Both the position numbers and the translations under genes were made by a program. Shown piece by piece: positions 35,349 through 44,748 of a stretch of 64,000 nucleotides of DNA. The stretch is from an uncultured Veillonellaceae bacterium (GTDB taxonomy: Bacteria > Bacillota > Negativicutes > Selenomonadales > Selenomonadaceae): contig CACZZN010000004.1 of the NCBI GenBank assembly GCA_902785705.1, forward strand, positions 1 to 64,000, written 5' to 3'. Position 1 is the first letter of the stretch; the number at the start of each line of letters is the position of its first letter. The notes beneath the pieces were generated by a model, which saw only the letters and a list, made by a program, of their open reading frames with translations, did no database searches and had not been told where the DNA came from.

Positions 35349-36151
35349 TCAAACATCTCGCTCTGTCAGGATTTTCTCCTGCCAGTCCGTGATATTCCTG
35401 ACGCCTGCCTCATAGGAGAAATTGATGCCCAGCGCGTGGACCGTCTGCCCCTTTGCCTGAGCCGGACGGAGGTACTTTTCCGCGTATTTCTGCATGTCAA
35501 TCTGCCGCACGGCCTCCATCGCTGTCTTGTCCAGCTTGAACTCGATGATATAAAGATGCTGCTCCGTGTCGCCAGACATGGCGGCCTTGACCAGCTTGAA
35601 AGCACAGGTATCAGGCTCGGCGAGCCGCTCGTAGGTCGTAAGCAATCCGACCTCGAAAGAAGACCGCACCTCCGCATTGGGAAAGCGCAAGGCAAAGCTG
35701 CGCAAACTGCCATTTCCAACAAACTGTCCAATGTCAAGTAGCCGGTCTGAAAGAGCAGCTGCACCACACGCTCCGAAGAAACTTCCCTGCCCGCCAAATC
35801 TGCCAAGTTGAACGCGGCCAAGGAATCGGCAGACATGCCGGCCTCCACCATGTCCGTCGGAAACATCCTCTTGCGGGTCAAGAGCTTCGGCAGAAAGGCC
35901 GGCGTTCCCGTCTCGAACCAGTAGTTCGCGAACTCCCCTTTATTGTAAAAGAATTGTCCAATGGACACGGGATTGTAGACCGTCCCGGCACCTGCCGAAA
36001 AGCAAAAGCCATCGTACCACAGCTTCAACTGCGGGATGAGACCCTGCAGATCCATGACCCTGCCCCATCTGTCTCGTCTGCCCCCTCGCACCACTGCCTC
36101 CATGTACTCGGCAAAATTCTCCTCCAGTTCCGCCTGCATGTAGCCGAACAT
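35349..36151 (-). pseudogene. AAA-ATPase-like / PD-(D/E)XK (DUF1703-type) gene, truncated and frameshifted
   Basis: Two frames together give the C-terminal part of a DUF1703/AAA-ATPase_like protein: LKLWYDGFCF, YNPVSIGQFFYNKGEF and NYWFETGTPAFLPKL, then after a frame change near 35,715, SFALRFPNAEVRSSFEVGLL and the nuclease-like LYIIEFKLDKTAMEAVRQI. The N-terminal ATPase part is missing upstream of ~36,170. Such genes are multicopy in many anaerobes; this copy is decayed. Confidence 0.75.
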
Positions 36152-36194
36152 CGTCGCGTAATCCTAAACTCAGAATCTTCATCTGCATGCTGGG

Positions 36195-37130
36195 TTATCT
36201 ATCATTGCCGAACCATAGATAGACATAATACATAAAATTCCTGATCCGTCCCTGTTTTCTGATTCCCATATTATGTATCTTCCTCACATCGCCTTGTTCC
36301 AACGCCAGAAGATACTCCCGTAAGAATTCCGATTCGATGTGATGCTCATCCAGCCTTTTCTTCAATTCCCTCGCCTGATCGGTCACACGCAGGATCATGT
36401 CCCGGTTTTTCCTGAACCGAAACGCCTTGCAGACAGATTGCAGCGAGAAATATCGCTTTGCTCCGACATTGTTGTCTCCATGCTGACGGTAACCAATCGT
36501 CGGCTCTGCCACATATCCGATATATCCGCAGGAAGCCGCCAAAAGCGCCAGCCACCAATCGTGCATGACGATCTTATCGGGAAAGGGACAGGCAAGCTGT
36601 TTCAGGGATTGGTTCATCAACACCGTACATCCCGTCACATAGTTCTGCACCAATAGTACCTTCAGTGCCTCGGCCATATCCTCTTCGTTCGCAATGCCTT
36701 GAGATTTCATCATGGACGACGACAGCGGATGCCCTTCGCCGTCCACCGTCATCAAATCCGAGTGGATCAGGATAGGCGTTTCCTTTCCCAATCGTCGTTC
36801 CATTCCTTTCATACATTCCATGGACACAGCCAATTTATGAGACATCCATATATCGTCCTGATCGCAAAGGGCAATATAATCCCCTTCGCACTGCTCCACC
36901 GCCAGCGAGAAATTCCGCACGATTCCCCGAGGAGCCGACGCTGCAGGAAGGATACGAACCGGGAAGGATGCCTGCTCCGCAAATCCTTCCAACAACTTCC
37001 GTGTCTCAAGATCACGCGAATCGTCCGCCGCGACCAGCTCATCGGGCAGTAAAGATTGTAACGCCAGACTGTTCAGTTGCGCTCCTATATACTTTTCTCC
37101 ATGATAGGTACAGAGGGCAACGGATAACAT
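36195..37130 (-). CDS. Family 2 glycosyltransferase
   Basis: A 311-aa GT-A enzyme. SVALCTYHGEKYIGAQLNSL begins the nucleotide-sugar fold. DQDDIW is the metal-binding region, and the acceptor-side motif HDWWLALLA resembles rhamnosyltransferases of the RgpA/RgpB-like GT2 group. ATG at 37130 follows GGAGGAGTGAG. It is 18 bp downstream of the RgpF-HAD gene and part of the same glycan operon. Confidence 0.88.
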   Translation of the reverse strand: MLSVALCTYHGEKYIGAQLNSLALQSLLPDELVAADDSRDLETRKLLEGFAEQASFPVRILPAASAPRGIVRNFSLAVEQCEGDYIALCDQDDIWMSHKLAVSMECMKGMERRLGKETPILIHSDLMTVDGEGHPLSSSMMKSQGIANEEDMAEALKVLLVQNYVTGCTVLMNQSLKQLACPFPDKIVMHDWWLALLAASCGYIGYVAEPTIGYRQHGDNNVGAKRYFSLQSVCKAFRFRKNRDMILRVTDQARELKKRLDEHHIESEFLREYLLALEQGDVRKIHNMGIRKQGRIRNFMYYVYLWFGNDR

Positions 37131-37148
37131 CTCACTCCTCCGCACCAT

Positions 37149-39983
37149 TCAGCCGTTTCTCCCATGCCGATAGAAATCCAGCACGTTGTTCACTGCAAGA
37201 TTACAAAAAGAATCATCTATAACGTAAAATGCTTTCAAACCATCATCTAACATCCCTTCATCCAGCACAAAACACGTCATCCAATCATCTAAAAAACTCG
37301 TATCCATAGGTATATCCAATACGGATGTGCCATATGTATCCAAAACATCCTTGCAGTAGTCTAGAATTCCCACATGAATATTCTGTAGAGAGTCAATATT
37401 CTTCTGCGCGAATTCCTTTTCTCCATATATTGGAACTATTTTCTCTTTCTGACGTTCAAAATAATTCAACTGTCCCTCCGGCGATGTTAATACAGCCTCC
37501 ATCAAAAGATGATACTTATAGACACCCTCGCTAATGGTTGTAGAATCTTCATTGAAGGCAAAGCAACCTCGCATACGCTCATTAGCCAAGTTACCAAAAC
37601 GAGTCTCGCGATTCGTCGCAAAATAGTAACCGATAAAATCCTCATTATTCACAAAAAGGGATAGATAATATTGAATAGTCCCAGCATAGCCCATATCCAC
37701 CAGTGCTATTTTTTTAGAAAAATCTAAATTCAATGAATCAATATATGCTTCATATGCGTCTCTTTCTCCTTTCGCTCTATCCAAAATAGCATCCTGATAA
37801 CGGCAAACCATATCTCGAAGCAATTGTTTGTCGTACCGTCCGGGCAGTACTATGTCTTGCTGTCCATCATCGATCTCAATGCCAAACCGTACTTTAAAGA
37901 AATTCTGTATGGTACCCTCATAATGTGTTTCCAACAAAACAAATATGTCTTCTAAAGTTCGCACAGATGCCATAGTAATACTACGACGCGACGTCAGAAA
38001 GTATACAGAAGGTAACGCCGTAATATTCAGCCGCTGCACAAACATCTCATAAAGTGGTTTTAAAAAATACCCATCACGTGCCATAAAGAGAATTGCCTGC
38101 CGCTGATCACGTCGTGTTTCCTGGAACAGCCAACAAATATACGTCAACAAAATTGGACCGTAGATAACATATCCCAATTCGTAAAAACTTTTTAACTTTT
38201 TCTGTCCCTTATTTTCATGAAAGAGGAATGGATTGTCAAAATGTTTCCAGAGTATGGTTCCCAATAGTATTGATCCCCAAAGACTCATATTTCTTCCACG
38301 ACGATGCAATAAATAACTGCCGAATCGTGTCAACGAAAAAAGATTCATTGATGACATGATATGATAAGAGTCCAATCCGTAATCCACAGGTCTTTGCCAA
38401 TCGGAAACCTCGTTATCTCCAATGTGAATCATCCTTTTTTTCATGCCATCATCGACAAATTTTTTCCATATAGCGCCTGTGTCTTTTCGTAATCCTGTTT
38501 CCGATGAAAGGTATAACTCATCATACCCTTGAATGCCGTATTTGGTGAGGACTCTCTCCATCTCTTTTTTTGTCAAATACATATCCGACGTGAGGATTAC
38601 CCTTTTGCCCGAATTGCAACATGTTTTAAACCATTGCAACATCTGAAGACGAGGTGTCATTTGCTCCAACTCGGTTTCCACCTCTAGCCCACGTATTTTT
38701 TCACAAATATCGCTTGACAATCCGGTGACTTTTGCAAATTCTTTATAGATTTCATTCAAAGAACAATCCTGATTTTCTGAAAGTTTCTGTCTAGCCGCAA
38801 GTTCTGCCTCTAATCGACATCTCGAAAAGTCTATATGGATACCTAATTTTTTTTCGACATTCAACCCAATGAGATCATTCACAAAAGAAGGAGAGGAAAT
38901 TTTTCTCATGATTAACGTATCAAATATATCAAAAGAAATCACATCGAAACTTAAAACAAAGTCGATATCTCTTGCTGAACGGGAAAAATACTGCCCCATA
39001 TTTTTTGTTCCGCAGTTCATCGTATACGTGCCTGTAGCAACATCAGCCTCGTAATAATCCATTCCTTCATCCATCGTCAACAAAACCAAGGTACGTTCTA
39101 CAGCATGAGCCAATGTTCCGTCTGTCTGTCCCTGCTCTTCAGGGAAATCATCAATACTAATGCCTGACGAAAAAAGACGCCGTATGGCCTTTGAACGAAC
39201 CCAAAACATAGTCCCAGCAGAAAAGTCAAAATATTCTGTTGTGTTTGGAGCCACGTTTAACCTTACCAAAAGTTCCATGCCAATGGGATAATTTGACATC
39301 CATGTGAACGCTACATATGGCATGCTGGCAACCGGACGTGGGTAAATCAGTCCTAAATTCTCGTTTTCCATGAATTCACCGAATATTTCCCGGAGCCACT
39401 CCTCACTCCCGAACAGTCCCTCCAACAGATAATTTCTCCATTCTTCCTGTTCCGTTCCCGTGTAATAAGATTTTTTCGAGTGAATATGAGCTATAAAATC
39501 GTACTGACTCAGTAAATCAGCAAATCCTACGATGAAAGGGGCAACATCGCGTCCTCTGTTGGGAACAACACGAACGATGCAACGCTGTAAGTGTGGGATA
39601 CGAGAAAAATATTCTTCTACAAAAGTCTTCTTTTTTTCATCGACAATAGAAACCAATAAATCAAAGTCAAATGGCATATTTTTTAAATATGTGAAAAACT
39701 CTTCCGCCAAGTCTATATAAAAAAGATGCAATTGGACTCCGATCCTACCTGGCTGTTCTATTTGCTTATGTGAAAATCTTCCACGCTTCTGTACAAGAGT
39801 TCCCGCCGTAAACCCCTCAAGTCCATATTTGGTATTGTACCAAATATGATACATTTGCGTGTCTTTTAATGCAAATGAAAAAATAGAATAAAACTTATCC
39901 TTCATATAAGTACGTGTCGGGGCTCCCACAGGCAGATAGCGATAGCAAGTTTTCAATGCATACAAGATCTGTTGTTTCAGCAT
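37149..39983 (-). CDS. RgpF (rhamnan synthesis) - HAD fusion protein
   Basis: A 944-aa multidomain protein. Residues ~50-330 match rhamnan synthesis protein F (RVVPNRGRDVAPFIVGF, FIAHIHSKKSYYTG, FSAGTMFWVRSKA). Residues ~355-570 form a HAD-like phosphatase domain (SFDIFDTLIMRK, LTSDMYLTKKEM, HIGDNEVSDWQ). The last ~350 residues are the extra region often following such HAD domains (FMARDGYFLKPLYEMF). The likely job is glycosyl transfer onto a rhamnan-like glycan with a phosphatase or phosphotransfer step. ATG at 39983 has GGGGGG upstream and overlaps the preceding gene. Clearly AT-richer than flanking genes. Confidence 0.85.
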   Translation of the reverse strand: MLKQQILYALKTCYRYLPVGAPTRTYMKDKFYSIFSFALKDTQMYHIWYNTKYGLEGFTAGTLVQKRGRFSHKQIEQPGRIGVQLHLFYIDLAEEFFTYLKNMPFDFDLLVSIVDEKKKTFVEEYFSRIPHLQRCIVRVVPNRGRDVAPFIVGFADLLSQYDFIAHIHSKKSYYTGTEQEEWRNYLLEGLFGSEEWLREIFGEFMENENLGLIYPRPVASMPYVAFTWMSNYPIGMELLVRLNVAPNTTEYFDFSAGTMFWVRSKAIRRLFSSGISIDDFPEEQGQTDGTLAHAVERTLVLLTMDEGMDYYEADVATGTYTMNCGTKNMGQYFSRSARDIDFVLSFDVISFDIFDTLIMRKISSPSFVNDLIGLNVEKKLGIHIDFSRCRLEAELAARQKLSENQDCSLNEIYKEFAKVTGLSSDICEKIRGLEVETELEQMTPRLQMLQWFKTCCNSGKRVILTSDMYLTKKEMERVLTKYGIQGYDELYLSSETGLRKDTGAIWKKFVDDGMKKRMIHIGDNEVSDWQRPVDYGLDSYHIMSSMNLFSLTRFGSYLLHRRGRNMSLWGSILLGTILWKHFDNPFLFHENKGQKKLKSFYELGYVIYGPILLTYICWLFQETRRDQRQAILFMARDGYFLKPLYEMFVQRLNITALPSVYFLTSRRSITMASVRTLEDIFVLLETHYEGTIQNFFKVRFGIEIDDGQQDIVLPGRYDKQLLRDMVCRYQDAILDRAKGERDAYEAYIDSLNLDFSKKIALVDMGYAGTIQYYLSLFVNNEDFIGYYFATNRETRFGNLANERMRGCFAFNEDSTTISEGVYKYHLLMEAVLTSPEGQLNYFERQKEKIVPIYGEKEFAQKNIDSLQNIHVGILDYCKDVLDTYGTSVLDIPMDTSFLDDWMTCFVLDEGMLDDGLKAFYVIDDSFCNLAVNNVLDFYRHGRNG

Positions 39984-39993
39984 GTTCATCCCC

Positions 39994-41568
39994 CTATTTC
40001 TTCCAACGTCGAACCATCTGACCAATCTGACGTAAAGGTTTTGTACAACGCCAACTTGTTGATTGTCTCATGACCTGAACCTCGTTCTCCATCATTTCAA
40101 GTTGACATGTTGTTTCTTCTAACTGGCGGTTTTTTTCTTCTAACTGGCGGTTTTTTTCTTCTAACTGGCGTTGGATATCTTCCTTTTGACGGTAGACTTC
40201 CGTTGCAAATATCATTCCGTCAGGATAGCTCATTTCTCCCGATATCCTTATATCCAAATCACCTGAAAAAATCCCACGTACTTCATACATGGGATTTCCA
40301 TGATAAAAGAAATCTTTGCCACCTTCTTCATGCAATCCATTGTTTGTGCACGTCATTTCCTTTCCATTGACCAGAAAAGAATTTATCCAAACCTCAACCA
40401 TGTGTCCTTTCTCGGGAGCAAAACCTAGTGCCACTGTCCCATCAGGTACCTGCAATGCAAATGAAATAAGAAAAGTATGGTTTTCATAAATATAGCATTC
40501 TCGCTGAACACTCAACTGCCCCTGGTATCCTTGTCCTATATCATAAAAAAGAGCCATATGAGCCACATGCATATTTTTTCGCATTCCAAAACAATCCACT
40601 GCCCCGGCATCTGTCCAAAAATCCTGACAAGTATATGATTTCTGACTACATGAGTTGCAATCGGCAGAAACGTTCAATATGTTTTCCAAGAGATGCAAAC
40701 CGTAAAAGCGAAATACGGGGATATCCGATTCTAGAAATCTTTTCCCCAGAGCCAATCTGATATCATTTCCTACAATATATTTTTCATAATCAGGAAACAC
40801 CTGACAGAACATGCCTTTTGAAAGATTTGCATAAATTCGTGCAATATGCACATATTCATATTGACGTCGCAAAGTATTTTCCATACTTTCCGCACTCACA
40901 TTCTCATCTTTTTGGTTTTGGCGTAACCGAAATCGGATCAGTGTTTCCGGCATAATGTAAAGTTCTTCTTTCCCCGCCAAAAGGCTCACCCACATAAAAA
41001 AATCAGGAAGCTGCCTCATGCTTTCCGGTGGTATCATTTGGTGTTTTACATACATCTCCCTCCGTATCAGGAGACTTGGATGGCAGAAACAGTTGGGATG
41101 GTCAAAAAAATATCTTAACCATTCTATGCAGCTTCGATTGCCTTGACGGAACACTTCTTTATAGAAATTTCCATCCTCCAACTCGTGTACGCAACTATTC
41201 TCATCAATGAAACTCGCCCAAGCAAAACAAGCCGCATATTCCTTATGCTCATCTAGGAACACAACCTGCTTCTCCAACTTATCCAATTCCCACACATCAT
41301 CTGAATGGTGTATCGCCACATATTCTCCTTGAGCAGCGTAAAACGCCTCTTTTGCCGCTTCCGCCGGCCCCCTGTTCTCCTCATAGAGAAACGCCTTAAT
41401 CCTCTCATCTCGAAATGACCGTATGATATCCGCGCTCCCATCCGTGGAACCGTCATCGAAAATCAGCAATTCGAAATCCCGGAAGGTCTGATTCAGGACG
41501 CTTTCTATCGCCTCCGCCACGTAGGGCGCATGATTATAGGAAGATAAGATAACGCTCACCTTCGGCAT
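39994..41568 (-). CDS. Family 2 glycosyltransferase with C-terminal coiled coil
   Basis: A 524-aa protein. The GT2 domain covers about residues 1-230 (VSVILSSYNHAPYVAEAIES, FDDGSTDGSADII, HHSDDVW). A middle region of ~230 residues is unassigned beta-rich sequence, possibly a carbohydrate-binding domain. A coiled coil follows, made of three heptads RQLEEKN encoded by a 21-bp tandem repeat. The end is basic (RRWKK). ATG at 41568 follows GGAGTG. Overlaps the RgpF-HAD gene. Confidence 0.85.
   Translation of the reverse strand: MPKVSVILSSYNHAPYVAEAIESVLNQTFRDFELLIFDDGSTDGSADIIRSFRDERIKAFLYEENRGPAEAAKEAFYAAQGEYVAIHHSDDVWELDKLEKQVVFLDEHKEYAACFAWASFIDENSCVHELEDGNFYKEVFRQGNRSCIEWLRYFFDHPNCFCHPSLLIRREMYVKHQMIPPESMRQLPDFFMWVSLLAGKEELYIMPETLIRFRLRQNQKDENVSAESMENTLRRQYEYVHIARIYANLSKGMFCQVFPDYEKYIVGNDIRLALGKRFLESDIPVFRFYGLHLLENILNVSADCNSCSQKSYTCQDFWTDAGAVDCFGMRKNMHVAHMALFYDIGQGYQGQLSVQRECYIYENHTFLISFALQVPDGTVALGFAPEKGHMVEVWINSFLVNGKEMTCTNNGLHEEGGKDFFYHGNPMYEVRGIFSGDLDIRISGEMSYPDGMIFATEVYRQKEDIQRQLEEKNRQLEEKNRQLEETTCQLEMMENEVQVMRQSTSWRCTKPLRQIGQMVRRWKK
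40113..40172. repeat. 21-bp tandem repeat encoding coiled-coil heptads
   Basis: TTTCTTCTAACTGGCGGTTT recurs with a 21-bp period starting at 40113, 40134 and 40155; the third copy diverges at its end. Each unit is one heptad of the glycosyltransferase coiled coil, so copy-number change would keep the frame. Confidence 0.85.
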
Positions 41569-41590
41569 TTGTATCACTCCATATTTCTAT

Positions 41591-42386
41591 CTATTCGTAC
41601 TTATTCCTATCGGCAATAAACAAAATGTCAGGACGCCTTCCGCTCCATCCGTGCATGCTTCCCATATGGAAGGCATCTACAACTCTCTCCCTTGAGATCA
41701 TTTTGCTCAGAGCCGCAATGCATCCTGCCCACGCCAAACCCTGCCAACAGGACATTCCGAAGCATTTGTGAGGCCTGCTTTCGCAAAACATCTTCTAACC
41801 CGAAAGGAACAGTGTCAGACACCGTATTTCCGATTTTTTCTATATCATTGTGGAAGGGCGCGTCCATAAGTCCGCATTTTTTGCGCACGTACTCCAACAT
41901 GAATTCATTTGCTTGATGGAAAACGCAATAATCCAAATCCTTTCGTTCCAGTCCTCCCCTGTCCAGCACCCAATCCACCACTGTCGGTACCTCCCGTAAG
42001 GTGAAATAGGTGATGGCTGTCCCATCCATGTAGACTCATATTTCGACCGCGTATTTCCCCGTTCATCCATCTCAAACACTTCCGGATTCTCTCGCGGCAT
42101 ATTGCGGCTGCCACCCACGGGGATATACGGTTTATCGTACTGAGCACCGTCTGTTCCGAACACAAAAGAATGCAAGAAAGGAGTCTCTGTCTCCTCCCCC
42201 GCAATATAAGTTGCCGTCGCTCCATCTCCGAACAAAGGATGTATGCTGTGATTCTGTGGGTTGATCTTCTCATAAACACTGGATATCAACAGCAGCACAT
42301 GCTGTGCCATGCCTGTCCCGATCAAGCCCTTGGCCAACGACAGTCCATAGCAATACCCTAAGCAGCCGAGACTGTAATAGAGCTAC
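41591..42386 (-). pseudogene. Decayed second KAS III gene
   Basis: Three frames joined give a FabH-like enzyme closely similar in layout to the one at 32496: YYSLGCLGYCYGLSLAKGLI, PLFGDGATATYI, then after a shift near 42,030 YFTLREVPTVVDWVL, FHQANEFMLEYVRKKCGL and IGNTVSDTVPFGLEDVL, then after a second shift near 41,740 WAGCIAALSKMI. The N-terminal ~110 residues are missing; the sequence upstream of ~42,386 is unrelated and carries a repeat relic. At least two frameshifts and a 5' truncation make it non-functional. Confidence 0.85.
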
Positions 42387-42480
42387 ATCAAGTTTTCGCT
42401 GACGCAGTCAGGCGGGATTTGGGCAAGCCAAATGGCTAAGTCATTTTTCGACAGTTCCTTAATCGTTATGCAGCATGTTC
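42376..42480. repeat. Relic of the MITE-like family
   Basis: TAGAGCTACATCAAGTTTTC and then GCTGACGCAGTCAGG resembles the GAGCTACGTC...CTGACGCAGCATGACAG core of the element at 11982. TCATTTTTCGACAGTTCCTT, continuing AA, resembles its ends. The terminal repeats are no longer clear. It sits at the broken 5' end of the KAS III pseudogene. Confidence 0.4.
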
Positions 42481-42550
42481 AGAGTGGGACTCATACCGTC
42501 AATCCCTTTAATGCATGGGACTCCTTCCTAAAATAGACTTTGCAACATTT

Positions 42551-42733
42551 TTATACTGCTCCCGGATTTATGAAGCCATTACTGTTTTCTTTGATTTCGG
42601 CAATATAGTTGCTTTTGCCGGAATTATTCGATCCGATCAAAACATTAACGGGTGAAAACTTCATCCCGCTGACATCAATGTTCCTGAAATTATAACATGT
42701 GAATTTTTTGTTCACGATTCTATCACCAGCCAC
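42551..42733 (-). pseudogene. N-terminal fragment of an AAA/SMC-like ATPase gene
   Basis: A 60-aa frame with the start of an OLD/RecF-like ATPase: FRNIDVSGMKFSPVNVLIG followed by the Walker A GSNNSGKSN. It stops after NGFINPGAV, where several hundred residues should follow. A relic of an accessory gene. Confidence 0.65.
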
Positions 42734-42754
42734 TGTGACAGCTTCTATTTCATT

Positions 42755-43480
42755 TTACGCCAGATATCCGCCATCTATGATGAAGTTTGCACCCGTTATC
42801 CATCTTGCACGATCACTCAAAAGGTAAAGTATCATACCGACAGCATCCTCCGTACGTCCGCTGCCCAAAGGCGATGGCGGCACATCATTCTCCGTGTCAC
42901 GCGTCATCCCCGTCTCGATCCATCCCAAACAGACACTGTTGACCCGCTGCCCCTTCACTGCCAATTCCTGGGCTGCCGTCCTGACCAACGACTCAACTGC
43001 AGCCTTGCTTGCCGCATAGATGCTGAGCCCCTTCTGGCCTTTTTGGGCACTGACGGAGGAAATAAAGACATGCGAAAATCCCACTTCATGATATTTGCGT
43101 TTCCAGAGGAGTTTCAAAAGCGCCTCCCCCGCCCAGAGATTCACATCCATGACCCTTTTCGCCTGCTCGTGATCCCAGACATTCACGGGAAGAAGGACTG
43201 CCATCCCTGCCGAATGCACACATCCGGAGAGTTTTCCGTGTTTTGCCACAAACGCCGTCACAACCTCTTCCACGGTAGCAAGATCCGTCACATCTGCCTT
43301 CATGGGAACCCAACGCCCCGGATACTCCTCTGTCAACTCGTCAGATTCCGGGAAATGGCGTGCGATCCCCATCACTGTAGCACCAGCCTCCAAAAGTTCT
43401 CTGGCTGTTTCCCTGCCGATTCCGGAGGATGCGCCTGTCACCAGTAAGTTCTGTCCGCTGAAATCAAAAGTTACGTTCAT
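42755..43480 (-). CDS. SDR-family reductase (FabG-like)
   Basis: A 241-aa short-chain dehydrogenase. The cofactor motif is TGASSGIGRETARELLEAGA, the Ser is in FISSVSAQKG, and the catalytic Tyr/Lys are in IYAASKAAVE; SGANFIIDGGYLA closes the fold. The usual NNAG reads HSAG. Start ATG overlaps the stop of the KAS III gene (ATGA at 43477-43480). With KAS III and a carrier protein it would reduce a 3-oxoacyl-ACP to 3-hydroxyacyl-ACP; this is inferred from context. Confidence 0.88.
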   Translation of the reverse strand: MNVTFDFSGQNLLVTGASSGIGRETARELLEAGATVMGIARHFPESDELTEEYPGRWVPMKADVTDLATVEEVVTAFVAKHGKLSGCVHSAGMAVLLPVNVWDHEQAKRVMDVNLWAGEALLKLLWKRKYHEVGFSHVFISSVSAQKGQKGLSIYAASKAAVESLVRTAAQELAVKGQRVNSVCLGWIETGMTRDTENDVPPSPLGSGRTEDAVGMILYLLSDRARWITGANFIIDGGYLA

Positions 43481-44511
43481 GTCTCCACATACCTCATGAT
43501 TTCCGTATCGCGTAACGATACATATGCCGTTGCAGCCGTGAGCCCCACACCGAATCCACAAAGAATAACATTATTTCGCTTTGTTCTCTGATGATCTCCA
43601 TACAACGCAGAAAGAAGCAATGGTATGGAAGCGACACTCGTATTACCAAACAGCGCGGCTCCAAATGGCATTTTAGAAGAAGATAACCCCATTCTTTGTG
43701 CAATCGTCTCAATTATGAGTTTGTTGGCCTGATGAAGGGCAAAAATGTCAATTTCTTCCTTTGTTAGACCCAATTCCTGTAGGATGTTCTCTAACATAGG
43801 AGGAACAACCTCTAAAGAAAACGTCATAATCTCGGCACCATCCATATGCAGCTTGGAATTACATGTAGCATCCTTTTTACTTGGCACAAAATCCTCTGCC
43901 TTTAATCCGATTCCGATAGCGGCTGGAATCCAAAGTGTCTGATATCGGCTTCCGTCTGCATAAAACGAAAATGCCCATTTGTCTGCCCCGTTTTCAATCA
44001 ATGAAACCGCTGCCCCATCACCAAAAACATACCTTGTAGATCGGTCATTCGGATCCGCATATCTTGTTGCCGTATCACCCGTGCAAAGCAATATCCTATT
44101 TAATCCCGCACCTATCAATAATGCTGACTGAAATAAGCCATAAACAAATCCTGGACAGCCATGATTGATATCAAATACCAGAACATCATCTCTTAACCCT
44201 AAGCGCGACTGCAAAACAACGCTAGTTGACGGCACTATATAGTCCGGTGTTTGTGATACAAACACGATAGCATCAATGCTGTCTACTGAAACGCTCAATC
44301 GTCGCATCAACGCACTTGCCGCCACTGCACAATAATCCGCCGTTGTTTTTCCATCTTCAGCAACACGAAATTGTTCGAACCCTGTACTTCTGATCATTCG
44401 CTTGAGATCATGATCTGAAATATTCCCCATATCCTCTGCACGCACCACTTTCCGTGGAACTGCCGCGCAGATTCCTCGCACACTCACGCCACTCACTGCC
44501 AGCAAGAACAT
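43477..44511 (-). CDS. KAS III-like condensing enzyme (third copy in the locus)
   Basis: About 344 aa. The triad is complete: Cys in NHGCPGFVYGLFQ, His in LHQANKLIIET, Asn in FGNTSVASIPLLL. QTPDYIVPSTS and GDGAAVSLIE are typical FabH-like segments. The start is ambiguous (ATG 44511 close to GAGGTG, or TTG 44505 better spaced). It lies 2-5 bp after an acyl carrier protein gene and overlaps the SDR gene, so the three are co-translated. More distant from the copy at 32496 than the decayed copy is. AT-rich. Confidence 0.87.
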   Translation of the reverse strand: MFLLAVSGVSVRGICAAVPRKVVRAEDMGNISDHDLKRMIRSTGFEQFRVAEDGKTTADYCAVAASALMRRLSVSVDSIDAIVFVSQTPDYIVPSTSVVLQSRLGLRDDVLVFDINHGCPGFVYGLFQSALLIGAGLNRILLCTGDTATRYADPNDRSTRYVFGDGAAVSLIENGADKWAFSFYADGSRYQTLWIPAAIGIGLKAEDFVPSKKDATCNSKLHMDGAEIMTFSLEVVPPMLENILQELGLTKEEIDIFALHQANKLIIETIAQRMGLSSSKMPFGAALFGNTSVASIPLLLSALYGDHQRTKRNNVILCGFGVGLTAATAYVSLRDTEIMRYVET

Positions 44512-44515
44512 CACC

Positions 44516-44731
44516 TCACTTCTTGTTTATGATGTCATACAAATCTTGAAATGTCACAGCTTCCTTGAAATCAGACATTTTCATAATTTTTCCGTATTCC
44601 ACATTCACCATCGCTAACGTACTTACGACACTCAGCGAATCCCATTCTTCAATAGAGTCCAAACGTGTTTCCGGCTTGAGTTCCTGTTCCGTATCTAAAA
44701 TATTTCTTATATTTTTCAAAAAATTTTCCAT
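44516..44731 (-). CDS. Acyl carrier protein (second in the locus)
   Basis: A 71-aa carrier with the phosphopantetheine Ser in IEEWDSLSVVSTLAMV. Acidic helices on both sides are typical. It is the first gene of the ACP-KAS III-SDR trio and lies 17 bp after the NeuD-like gene. Confidence 0.88.
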   Translation of the reverse strand: MENFLKNIRNILDTEQELKPETRLDSIEEWDSLSVVSTLAMVNVEYGKIMKMSDFKEAVTFQDLYDIINKK

Positions 44732-44748
44732 TGTACTCTCCTAATCAA

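Noticed and set aside
35940-36188. Separate small gene upstream of the DUF1703 relic
   Set aside because: It is an alternative frame over the same relic and has no family signature.
40113-40172. CRISPR-like repeat array
   Set aside because: Units are contiguous 21-mers without spacers and lie in a coding frame as heptads.
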